A stretch of 64,000 nt of DNA from Bacilli bacterium. Lineage in GTDB: Bacteria > Bacillota_I > Bacilli_A > RFN20 > CAG-288. How positions within the stretch are numbered: position 1 is the stretch's first letter; the number at the start of each line of letters is the position of its first letter. This document shows positions 7,799 through 15,061 of this stretch, one piece after another. The stretch covers positions 1 through 64,000 of the forward strand of contig JALCRV010000011.1 in NCBI GenBank assembly GCA_022652945.1, given 5' to 3'. The notes beneath the pieces were generated by a model. The model was not told the DNA's origin, did no database searches, and was given only the letters and a program-made list of their open reading frames with translations. The position numbers were made by a program, and so were the translations under genes.

Positions 7799-7857
7799 AT
7801 ACGACATCCTACAAATTCAATTGTCAGAAACCGACAAATTTATATTGTCATTTACAC

Positions 7858-7993
7858 CTGACTTCAGCATCCCGAACGCCAGGTCCATCAGAAGCTTCCT
7901 CTTCGGGACGCCGAGTCCCCTGAACATGAAGCCCTCCATGAACGAGGTGAGCGAGGCTATGAAAGCGCGTGAAAAATTGCTAGAATCTGACAT
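7858..7993 (-). pseudogene. N-terminal fragment of a transposase
   Basis: On the minus strand an ATG at 7993 follows a strong AAAGGAGG site and opens a frame starting MSDSSNFSRAFIASLTSF. It continues ..KLLMDLAFGMLKSG until cut by the IS21 right end. That pattern resembles the N-terminus of IS4-superfamily transposases. About 45 residues remain. Upstream, GAAAACGGCC (7994-8003) and GGCCGTTTTC (8062-8071) form an inverted repeat that may belong to the element's end. The family assignment is tentative. Confidence 0.4.
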
Positions 7994-8233
7994 GAAAACG
8001 GCCCTCCTTTCTCGGGCGTAGGCGGAAACTGGGGTTCCCGCTAATATCCTAATAGAAAAGAGGCCGTTTTCCTAACTATTTCAAAAAAACGCCGTATTTT
8101 GCCGGGCGGAAAAAACACCCGATGTAAAAAACCTACAAACTCATATAAGTTATACGATTATTTGACATCAGTGATTCATAGCTTCTATAATTTTTTTACT
8201 TGATAAATATGCTTTATAAAACCGGAGGCAAAA

Positions 8234-8329
8234 ATGTTAATTGAGCGAAGAAAAGCTAAAGGATTCCAGGAAATAATCGTTTCGCTTCACCAAGATTCTT
8301 TCCGCCTCTATAGGTTTGAACATGCCTAA
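8234..8329 (+). CDS. Small ORF overlapping the TIR gene start
   Basis: A 31-residue frame (begins MLIERRKAKGFQEIIVSLHQ, ends YRFEHA) starts with an ATG placed 6 bases after GGAGG. That is a better ribosome-binding site than the one before the downstream TIR gene. Its stop lies inside the TIR gene, so the two overlap by 8 bp in different frames and could be translationally coupled. It has no recognisable domain. Alternatives are a leader peptide or a frameshifted remnant of an upstream gene. Confidence 0.4.
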   Translation: MLIERRKAKGFQEIIVSLHQDSFRLYRFEHA

Positions 8330-9137
8330 AGCATTTGATCCACTTTCTTTAGCTCCTGAAGAAAGACCATGGATTTTCATCTCCTATTCCAACCACGACA
8401 TCCTGAAAGCCAGGGCCATACGCAACTACTTTGAAAAAGCGGGGGCCGAACCGATTCTCTTTTACCTTAAGGGCGAACAAAATTGTCCCCAAGAAGAGCT
8501 CTTGGCGTTAATTCAAAAAGAAATCAGTGCCCGCGAATATTTTATTTACCTCGATTCGCCTTTTGCTCGCGTGTCCCCTTATGTTCAACAAGAACTTTCT
8601 GACCTCAAAGCTTGTCGTAAGGAAATTTTTTTGAAAATCGCTATGGAGAATCTCACGCTTGATCCCTCGGGATTACTCCCGGGAAAAAAGGAGAGTGAAG
8701 ACTTAGCCCACCACCTCGATTCGCTCTTTAAACTTGACCGGATTTTTATATCTGCACCTCACCTACTGGACCATATAGAGCGAAAAATCAAAGATCTTCT
8801 CCTTAAGCATGGCTTCCATCCCCAAGAAGAGGACCCTTTAGCTGGGGATAATTGGACTGAAAACGTTGAAGATACCATCGATGCGTCAGACTTCATTTTG
8901 GCGTTGGTGGATAAGAATTCGCTCTGCTCCAACTATTGGAAATTTGAAATCGATCACGCCATAGTCGAAAACAAAACAATCATCCCCCTATTCATAAACG
9001 AAATTCCCCCAATGGTCTATTCGAGCACGGAAGGGTTGTCTTTAATCGAACGGCAGGGTCTCATTTTTTATCCGGAAAAAGACCCCAACGGGGTGGAACT
9101 AATCAGAAGTCTAATTTGTTATTTCCGCAGCTTATAA
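8322..9137 (+). CDS. Tandem TIR-domain protein
   Basis: A 271-residue cytosolic protein made almost entirely of two TIR domains. TIR1 (about residues 16-110) starts with WIFISYSNHD, a typical bacterial TIR box 1, and has a candidate catalytic Glu in SPYVQQEL. TIR2 (about 140-235) starts DRIFISAPHL and contains ENVEDTIDASDFILALVDKN followed by SNYWKFEIDHA, again with Glu in the expected place. TIR domains of this kind often cleave NAD+ in anti-phage systems; that is family knowledge, not shown here. The ATG at 8322 has a poor ribosome-binding site and overlaps the end of a small ORF. The gene lies in a decayed accessory region beside IS elements and an unknown gene, fitting a transferred defence or effector locus. 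Confidence 0.8.
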   Translation: MPKAFDPLSLAPEERPWIFISYSNHDILKARAIRNYFEKAGAEPILFYLKGEQNCPQEELLALIQKEISAREYFIYLDSPFARVSPYVQQELSDLKACRKEIFLKIAMENLTLDPSGLLPGKKESEDLAHHLDSLFKLDRIFISAPHLLDHIERKIKDLLLKHGFHPQEEDPLAGDNWTENVEDTIDASDFILALVDKNSLCSNYWKFEIDHAIVENKTIIPLFINEIPPMVYSSTEGLSLIERQGLIFYPEKDPNGVELIRSLICYFRSL

Positions 9138-9182
9138 GACTTTAGATCTCAAAGCTCCATCTTCGACTTGTCGCCCAACAAT

Positions 9183-9302
9183 ATGGCTGAACTGATGGTT
9201 TTTTACGAGAATGTGGCCTCCACATATCCGGGAACGACCTACGTAGGGGACTGGAAAAATGTGGACGGCATCCACGTGGCCGTGCCGAACAAATCGATTT
9301 AG
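9183..9302 (+). pseudogene. Short ORF or gene tail upstream of 9316 gene
   Basis: A 39-residue frame (MAELMVFYENVASTYPGTTY.., ending ..HVAVPNKSI) reads like a real protein. The same frame stays open upstream to the TIR stop region without a start or ribosome-binding site, so it is more likely the tail of a lost gene. Its stop overlaps the ribosome-binding site of the next gene. Confidence 0.3.
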
Positions 9303-9315
9303 GAGGGAGGGTCAT

Positions 9316-10095
9316 ATGAATAAAAACACAACTGAAAAAGAATTACGTTCTTTATTTCAGGTCTTAGAGAAGAACGCTAAAGCTTTGTGGACAGAAGCGA
9401 CGAAAGAGGATTACTTGACGACATTCCGATCATTCGCGCCGACAAAAACCCTCTGCGGTCCTTTTCCCAAACACGATTGCTGTCCTAGTTTAGGTTATTG
9501 CACGAGAAATCCGATCGTTTTGGCAGCGAACGGTGAAAAAATCGCTGTGCCGACGATGAGAAAATACTCGAATAATCATCTCGAATATATTTATGACGAA
9601 GGGGGGAGAATCCGCTATGTCAAAAGCGTCTGCGGGCTTGATGGCCATCTTTTTGGTGTCTTCCTCGTTTTAGAAGGGCGGGCGGATTTTTTCGATGAGG
9701 AGGGAAAACTCCAGGAAATCGTCCTCTGGGGCGAGGAGGATGGGCTTTCTTTCGAGACTGAGATTTCTTTTCGTTACCTCTCTCAGGTGGTGAAGCGGAT
9801 CATGCTTGATAAGGCCCATTTCCTTTCATTCCAATCGGGGCCGACCGCGCGGGAAGTGACGCTCTTCCGGCTCGAGGGGAAGGACCTCTACGAGTGTGTA
9901 AAACTTTTCCGCGAGGACAAAGCGGATAACGAAATCGAGGGAAACGGCGTGGTCGGCAGAGAGTGGCTCATCGATGTCAGGGATACTATCAAAACAGAGA
10001 CTTCAAAACTAGGAAAGCATCCTTCGGAGGACGAGGTCGGCGCGGCTTTAGAGTCCGTTTTTAAGAAACTAATCCCCGGGCAAGGGCGGGATTAA
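9316..10095 (+). CDS. Hypothetical protein, 259 residues
   Basis: I do not recognise this family. The ATG at 9316 follows a very strong AGGAGGGAGG site. The protein has no signal peptide or membrane segment and appears soluble. Cys residues cluster in LCGPFPKHDCCPSLGYCTRN (about residues 44-63), which could bind metal. A central acidic beta-rich region (FFDEEGKLQEIVLWGEEDG) and a C-terminal helical part follow. A 39-bp piece of this gene (9680-9718) recurs with one mismatch at 5585-5623, beside the IS21 left end, so a related copy probably existed there. The neighbours are the tandem-TIR gene upstream and an ABC transporter downstream; a functional link is possible but unproven. Confidence 0.6.
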   Translation: MNKNTTEKELRSLFQVLEKNAKALWTEATKEDYLTTFRSFAPTKTLCGPFPKHDCCPSLGYCTRNPIVLAANGEKIAVPTMRKYSNNHLEYIYDEGGRIRYVKSVCGLDGHLFGVFLVLEGRADFFDEEGKLQEIVLWGEEDGLSFETEISFRYLSQVVKRIMLDKAHFLSFQSGPTAREVTLFRLEGKDLYECVKLFREDKADNEIEGNGVVGREWLIDVRDTIKTETSKLGKHPSEDEVGAALESVFKKLIPGQGRD

Positions 10096-10111
10096 ATATT
10101 TGTCGGAATAG

Positions 10112-10219
10112 ATTTTTTTAAATGGTGGTCCTAACCATAATCCTGATAATTTATTAAATCGAATTAAGGAAGCCCATCGGAATTATGGTAAAATAAAATT
10201 AGAAACAACTTTCTTGATG
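10112..10219 (+). pseudogene. Possible gene tail before ABC transporter
   Basis: In one frame the intergenic DNA reads as a plausible protein end (..NGGPNHNPDNLLNRIKEAHR.., finishing near 10219) without a start codon or ribosome-binding site. It may be the last 30-odd residues of a lost gene. The evidence is only that the frame reads protein-like. Confidence 0.2.
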
Positions 10220-10256
10220 TATTAGGGGGAGAAACTAAGTTGGATGTTTTTAAAAA

Positions 10257-12854
10257 ATGATTAAAGCTGATAACCTGACGAAAATATATAGAACCAAAAA
10301 GAAAGAAGAAACTAAAGCTTTAGATTCCTTGTCTTTTGTCTTGCCTGAAAAGGGAATGATTTATATAGTTGGCAAATCAGGCAGCGGTAAATCGACATTG
10401 CTGAACTTGATTGGGGGTCTAGATAATATTACCTCTGGTGAAATAGTTAGCTTTGGCAATAAATTATCCCAAATGTCTAGCAGTGATTTGGAAAATTATC
10501 GGAACACACTTATCGGCTTTATTTTCCAAGACTTTTATTTACTCGATGATCTTACGATTTTCGAGAATATTAAATTAACTTTGAATCTTCAGAATCTAAG
10601 TGATGATAATGAGGTCTATCAAGTATTAAGGAAGGTGGATTTAGAAGGGTATGCTAATAGATATCCTAAAGAATTATCTGGTGGGCAAAAGCAAAGAGTT
10701 GCGATAGCCCGCGCCTTAGTCAAAAAGCCTAAGATCATACTGGCAGATGAACCGACGGGGAATTTAGATGATAAGACAACAAAGCAAATCACCGAATTAC
10801 TTAAAGTAATTTCCCAAGACACCTTAGTCATCATTGTTTCCCATAATTTAAATGATGCCTATGAAAACGCCGATAGGATTATTGAATTAAGTGAGGGACG
10901 TATTATCAATGACATGGTTCATAACGATAAGCACGCCAGCAATGTTGTAGTTAAAAATGATGTTTTATATATTCCGCTTCAGAAGAAATTGAGCGAAGAA
11001 GAATTAGAGAATATCAGGGTTGCCTGCGAAGAAAAGAAAATCAAAAAAATAATCCAAGAAAATAATCAATTTAAGACGACTCCAAAAATTGACTATGTGG
11101 AAAACAAAACGAAACTAAACGATCAATCAATGTCGTTTTCTGAGCGGCTTAAATTGTGTGGGAAATTTAGCAAATCAGGGATTATCAAAATGATAATTTC
11201 TAGCATCATTGCAGCCTTTCTTGTTGTTATTTTAGCATTATCGCAAACAATATCATCCTTTGATAAATATGAAGCCTTGGAAAAGAATATGGTCGCCTCT
11301 GACGAGAGCTCATTATTGATTGCAAAAAGCGATTACCTGACAACGGAAGAAGGATTGAATGCTTTTATACCCATCACAGAGGAGGAAATTAATGGATATT
11401 ATCAATCTGGCTACTCTTTTAAAATCAATAGGGTAATCAATTTAGGTCTTCCTTTGGGTGTGAATTATCCATATGGCACCCAGATTTATAATACCAATCC
11501 TTTGACAGGCTTTTATATTATGGAAACCTTAGGGACAATGATAACTAATGAGAGATTTCTAGTGAATAAGTATGGTGTAAATAATAGTTTATCCATAGAT
11601 ACTTATGGTGCTGATTATAAGAAATCCGGTGTCTATATTACGGATTATTTCGCTGATTGCATTATTTACCATGCAAATAAAAAATATAAGAAATATGAGG
11701 ATATTGTTAAGGAATTCTGCCCTTATACAAATCATGGACACATCTATATTAATGGAATAATCCAAACAAATTATAAAGAAAGATATAAAGAAATTCTGGG
11801 AAAATCAGAAACGGAAACCACCTTATCCGAATTAGAAAAAGATCCTGAATATCGAAAATTCTACGATGAAGTAGTTCAATATTTGGCTTTGGACTACACT
11901 TATAACGAAAACATCATTGACGATATCATTAGTGAAAAAACAAGGACGTTTGCTAACGCTTTATCTGTTACGGTTAACAGAGAAAAAAAGCTCGATACTT
12001 ATGATGATGTTTCAACGGCGAGCTTCTACAATATGGAATTAGAAGAAAATGAGATAGTCATGGACTATCGAACCTACAACGCTTGTTTCAATGCTAATTA
12101 TTCGCCTAATGACTTAGGAAATTTTGCCCCAATCGAGACCACTCTGCAATTTTATAATAGATCAGATATCTTAAAGAAGAATCCTATTGTGTCGTATAAC
12201 GTCAAAATCAAAAAGATAGCTCAAATTCCTTCATCCATTAAAATTATTATGAGCAATGCCAATTTTGGCGATTATTTTAAGAAATCTATTGTAAATTACG
12301 GCTTGTGTTTTGATAACCTTGACCAATTGCATCTTGTGCTTTCAAAGGCGGAAGACAATCATTGTCTGCCTTTGTCTATTTTAACAAGATCAATAATGAC
12401 GATGGCCCAAGCTGTAGAAGCGTTTAACAAGTTTTTTAAGTTGATCTTTGCTGTCATTGCTACAGCCTGCATTCTTATCATCATCCGTTTCGGCTTGAGG
12501 ATAGTAAAGGACAGGGTATTTGAGATAGGGGTCATGAAAGCTTTAGGAGCAAAAAGCGAAGATTTGCTATCGATATTTGTTATTCAGATTATTTGCTTGG
12601 GATTATCCATCTGTCTCTTGTCTAGTGTGGGGATGTATTTCTTCATCGGCTTAGCGAATGATGTCTTAGTCAAATCTCTCTGTCAGCTAGCTCAATCAAG
12701 TATTATGATCGATATCAAATTGCTGTCCTTCAAACCTAAAATCATTGGAATAGATTCCTTGGCAGTGATGATCTTATCCTTGGTTTCCACTATTGTTCCA
12801 TTATTTGCAATGCGCATGATTAAGCCAATCAATATCATCAAAGCAAAAGAATAA
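10257..12854 (+). CDS. MacB-like ABC transporter, fused ATPase-permease
   Basis: An 865-residue fusion of an ABC ATPase and an FtsX/MacB-type permease. The ATPase has Walker A GKSGSGKST (39-47), signature LSGGQKQ (about 142) and Walker B IILADEPTGN. A transmembrane helix near residue 310 (IISSIIAAFLVVILALS) precedes an approximately 400-residue extracytoplasmic domain. Three C-terminal helices follow, with VKDRVFEIGVMKALGAK between the first two, as in FtsX-type permeases. Such proteins extrude antimicrobial peptides or lipoproteins or act mechanically; the substrate here is unknown. The ATG overlaps a TGA of a short upstream frame. The gene is visibly more AT-rich, with different codon use from its neighbours, which suggests separate acquisition. 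Confidence 0.88.
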   Translation: MIKADNLTKIYRTKKKEETKALDSLSFVLPEKGMIYIVGKSGSGKSTLLNLIGGLDNITSGEIVSFGNKLSQMSSSDLENYRNTLIGFIFQDFYLLDDLTIFENIKLTLNLQNLSDDNEVYQVLRKVDLEGYANRYPKELSGGQKQRVAIARALVKKPKIILADEPTGNLDDKTTKQITELLKVISQDTLVIIVSHNLNDAYENADRIIELSEGRIINDMVHNDKHASNVVVKNDVLYIPLQKKLSEEELENIRVACEEKKIKKIIQENNQFKTTPKIDYVENKTKLNDQSMSFSERLKLCGKFSKSGIIKMIISSIIAAFLVVILALSQTISSFDKYEALEKNMVASDESSLLIAKSDYLTTEEGLNAFIPITEEEINGYYQSGYSFKINRVINLGLPLGVNYPYGTQIYNTNPLTGFYIMETLGTMITNERFLVNKYGVNNSLSIDTYGADYKKSGVYITDYFADCIIYHANKKYKKYEDIVKEFCPYTNHGHIYINGIIQTNYKERYKEILGKSETETTLSELEKDPEYRKFYDEVVQYLALDYTYNENIIDDIISEKTRTFANALSVTVNREKKLDTYDDVSTASFYNMELEENEIVMDYRTYNACFNANYSPNDLGNFAPIETTLQFYNRSDILKKNPIVSYNVKIKKIAQIPSSIKIIMSNANFGDYFKKSIVNYGLCFDNLDQLHLVLSKAEDNHCLPLSILTRSIMTMAQAVEAFNKFFKLIFAVIATACILIIIRFGLRIVKDRVFEIGVMKALGAKSEDLLSIFVIQIICLGLSICLLSSVGMYFFIGLANDVLVKSLCQLAQSSIMIDIKLLSFKPKIIGIDSLAVMILSLVSTIVPLFAMRMIKPINIIKAKE

Positions 12855-12929
12855 TCTAAAGCAATCAGTATTTTATCAGCCCTCTTTTTTCCACCAAGAA
12901 GAGAAAAGAAGGCTTTGTACTTCCGAACG

Positions 12930-12990
12930 GGTGTTAAGGCTTAGGATCTGATGGTAACACATCGAAGTTCGATTCTTCTTAACCACACCA
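12930..12990 (+). tRNA. tRNA-like remnant
   Basis: A 61-base stretch starts GGTGTTAAG and ends CTTAACCACACCA, so its ends can pair as an acceptor-like stem with a terminal CCA. It contains a T-arm-like GTTCGATTC and a small stem-loop around GATGGTAACACATC. It is too short for a standard tRNA and lacks a clear D-arm. I read it as a degraded or deleted tRNA gene. Confidence 0.25.
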
Positions 12991-13087
12991 AGATTAAAGA
13001 TTGGCTCAGCAAATTCTTCACTTTATTGACTGATTTTTTAAAAAAGAAGGTCGGGAATTCTTAGTAAGAAAATAAATCTTAGTCCAT

Positions 13088-13133
13088 AAAAAAGACCGCT
13101 TCTATAAAAGGGAGGTACTTAATAGAAGCGGCC
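13088..13133 (-). terminator. Terminator of the phosphorylase/ATPase operon
   Basis: On the minus strand GGCCGCTTCTATT pairs with ATAGAAGCGGTC, followed by six T, just past the ATPase stop. The stem is about 12 bp with a long loop containing GGGAGG on the opposite strand. Confidence 0.75.
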
Positions 13134-13158
13134 TAAAGTAAGGAGAATGACAGCAAGA

Positions 13159-15045
13159 TTAAGCGAGGATGATAGAAATAGTGTGGTCAATGATGAAAGT
13201 CTTAGCCATGTTCAGGCTGAAATTAACAGTCCCGTTGATAGTTAGATCTTCACCCTTGACGATAAGGGAATTGCCGCTCGGGAGGAGGACTTTAGCAAAT
13301 TTCTTGCCTTTACCGAAATCATATAAAGCGGTTACGGTGCCTTTAAAATCTTTCCCGGTCATATCCAGATCATAAGCGGAAGTCTTAAAATCCAGAGGTG
13401 TCTTTAAAATGACTTTGCCCTTGGCAGAGAAGAGCTTCTGGCACTGTTCCTGGCTAATCGGAAGCTTGACGCCTTCGACTTCGTAGATATAGGTCTTATA
13501 TTCTTTGCTCTTCACTAATTTGCCGCTTAAGACATCGGTAGTATTAAAGGCTTCAATAGACTTGCCGTTCTGATGGAAAGAGAGTCGCGACTGATCGATG
13601 GCGATTTTGATTTCTTCGCCGTCTTTATAATCGACGCTGGGCTCAGCTAAGGCAAAGACCAGGTTGCCATCGACATCTAATTCATAAAGTTTCTTATCCG
13701 AAACGACTTCTGAATGGCGGACTTTAGCTTTGACATCGCCGGTCCCGAAGGAAATCGCATCGGAAGGAATAAACATCTGAGCTGCGCCTTCTTCAACCTC
13801 AGAGGAAACACCTTTTTCCAGCTTTAAAGCCACCTTGTTCATCTTGGCTTCCTGGCTGTTAATTGTGATATTGACCGTCGACTCGGACGGAATCTTCTGG
13901 ATCAGGCTCTTTTCCGTAAGTGCATCGAAAACGTGGATCTTGTGTAGATCGATAGCTAGATCAATATCGTCCCCAGAACGGACATCCACATCGTGAGTTG
14001 TCTTAACGCGGATAGATTTCTCCGTATAGACGTTTCCGTTTTTGTCGCGCAGATAGCCGTAGATGATGGTTTCTCCGCCTAAGACTTCCACGATATCAAC
14101 GTTCAGCTTGACCCTGGCCAGATAAGGGAATTTATCAGCATCCATCCACTCTTCATGGACTAAGAAATTATCCGGACGGATACCTAAGCAAATCTTCTTA
14201 GCACCATCCATATAGGAAGTCGAGATCCGATCGACTAGACCATACGGGCAGGTAAACTCCACACCGTTATCTAAAGAGAAGAGAACATCTTCGCCGTCTT
14301 TTTTCATCGTTCCGTCAAAGAAATCCATCTGCGGAGTGCCGATAAAGCCAGCGACGAACTTATTAGCGGGGTAATTATAAACATTCTTCGGCGTATCGAA
14401 CTGCTGGACATATCCGCCTTTCATGACGACGATACGCGTTCCCATCGTCATAGCTTCAGTCTGGTCATGAGTAACATAGATAAAGGTCGTGCCTAAGCGG
14501 TTATGCAGTTTGGAGATTTCCGAACGCATATCGCCTCTGAGTTTGGCATCGAGGTTAGAAAGCGGCTCATCAAGAAGGAAGACTTTAGGCGAACGCACGA
14601 TAGCGCGCCCTAAGGCGACTCTCTGTCTTTGACCACCGGAAAGAGCCTTAGGCTTGCGATCAAGGTACTCCTCGATACCTAAGATTTTGGCGGCTTCATG
14701 GACTTTCTTATCGATTTCATCTTTCGGGACACGGGAAATCCGAAGCCCGTAAGCGATGTTCTCATAAACAGTCATATGCGGATACAGAGCGTAATTTTGG
14801 AAGACCATGGCTATGTTGCGGTCTTTCGGTGTCAGATCATTGACGATGCGCCCGTCGATTCTCAGTTCGCCGGCGGAGATTTCCTCCAGGCCTGCGATCA
14901 TTCTTAAAGTTGTGGATTTTCCGCAGCCCGAAGGCCCGACAAAGACGATGAACTCCTTATCGTTAATGCTCAGCGTCATGTCGTTAACCGCCTTGACGCC
15001 TCCCTGATAGACTTTGTAGATGTGGTTTAATTCAACGCTGGCCAT
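13159..15045 (-). CDS. MsmK/UgpC-type sugar ABC transporter ATPase, extended C-terminus
   Basis: The nucleotide-binding subunit of a carbohydrate importer. Walker A GPSGCGKST, signature LSGGQRQR, Walker B VFLLDEPLSNLDAKLR and the H-loop THDQTEAMT are all intact in the first 240 residues. A MalK-type regulatory OB domain follows. At 628 residues it is about 250 longer than the usual 370. The extra part contains further TOBE-like units, with three similar closings (GDDIDLAIDLHKIHVFD, GEEIKIAIDQSRLSFH, GTVNFSLNMAKTFII). The ATG follows AAAGGAGG. It lies 16 bp after the cellobiose phosphorylase in one operon. The divergent operon has a binding protein and two permeases but no ATPase, so this is their likely engine. 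It may also serve other sugar importers, as MsmX does in Bacillus. Confidence 0.9.
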   Translation of the reverse strand: MASVELNHIYKVYQGGVKAVNDMTLSINDKEFIVFVGPSGCGKSTTLRMIAGLEEISAGELRIDGRIVNDLTPKDRNIAMVFQNYALYPHMTVYENIAYGLRISRVPKDEIDKKVHEAAKILGIEEYLDRKPKALSGGQRQRVALGRAIVRSPKVFLLDEPLSNLDAKLRGDMRSEISKLHNRLGTTFIYVTHDQTEAMTMGTRIVVMKGGYVQQFDTPKNVYNYPANKFVAGFIGTPQMDFFDGTMKKDGEDVLFSLDNGVEFTCPYGLVDRISTSYMDGAKKICLGIRPDNFLVHEEWMDADKFPYLARVKLNVDIVEVLGGETIIYGYLRDKNGNVYTEKSIRVKTTHDVDVRSGDDIDLAIDLHKIHVFDALTEKSLIQKIPSESTVNITINSQEAKMNKVALKLEKGVSSEVEEGAAQMFIPSDAISFGTGDVKAKVRHSEVVSDKKLYELDVDGNLVFALAEPSVDYKDGEEIKIAIDQSRLSFHQNGKSIEAFNTTDVLSGKLVKSKEYKTYIYEVEGVKLPISQEQCQKLFSAKGKVILKTPLDFKTSAYDLDMTGKDFKGTVTALYDFGKGKKFAKVLLPSGNSLIVKGEDLTINGTVNFSLNMAKTFIIDHTISIILA

Positions 15046-15061
15046 CTTAGTTTCCTCCTTT

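Larger units (their letters stand above)
5624..7856 (+). mobile_element. IS21-family insertion sequence, near full length
   Basis: A 2233-bp element with imperfect terminal inverted repeats: the left end starts TGTAAATGACAATAT at 5624 and the right end finishes ATATTGTCATTTACA at 7856. Similarity extends roughly 50 bp inward at each end, including internal TGACAATT and TTTGTAGG motifs. It encodes istA and istB. I see no target-site duplication: the left flank ends CTCTAGGAAA and the right flank starts CCTGACTTC. The flanks appear to belong to different genes. Recombination with the other copy or an adjacent deletion is likely. Confidence 0.9.

Noticed and set aside
9137..10095. Thoeris-type or other known TIR defence system
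   Set aside because: No ThsA-like SIR2 or SLOG partner and no known partner family is visible; the neighbour at 9316 is unrecognised.
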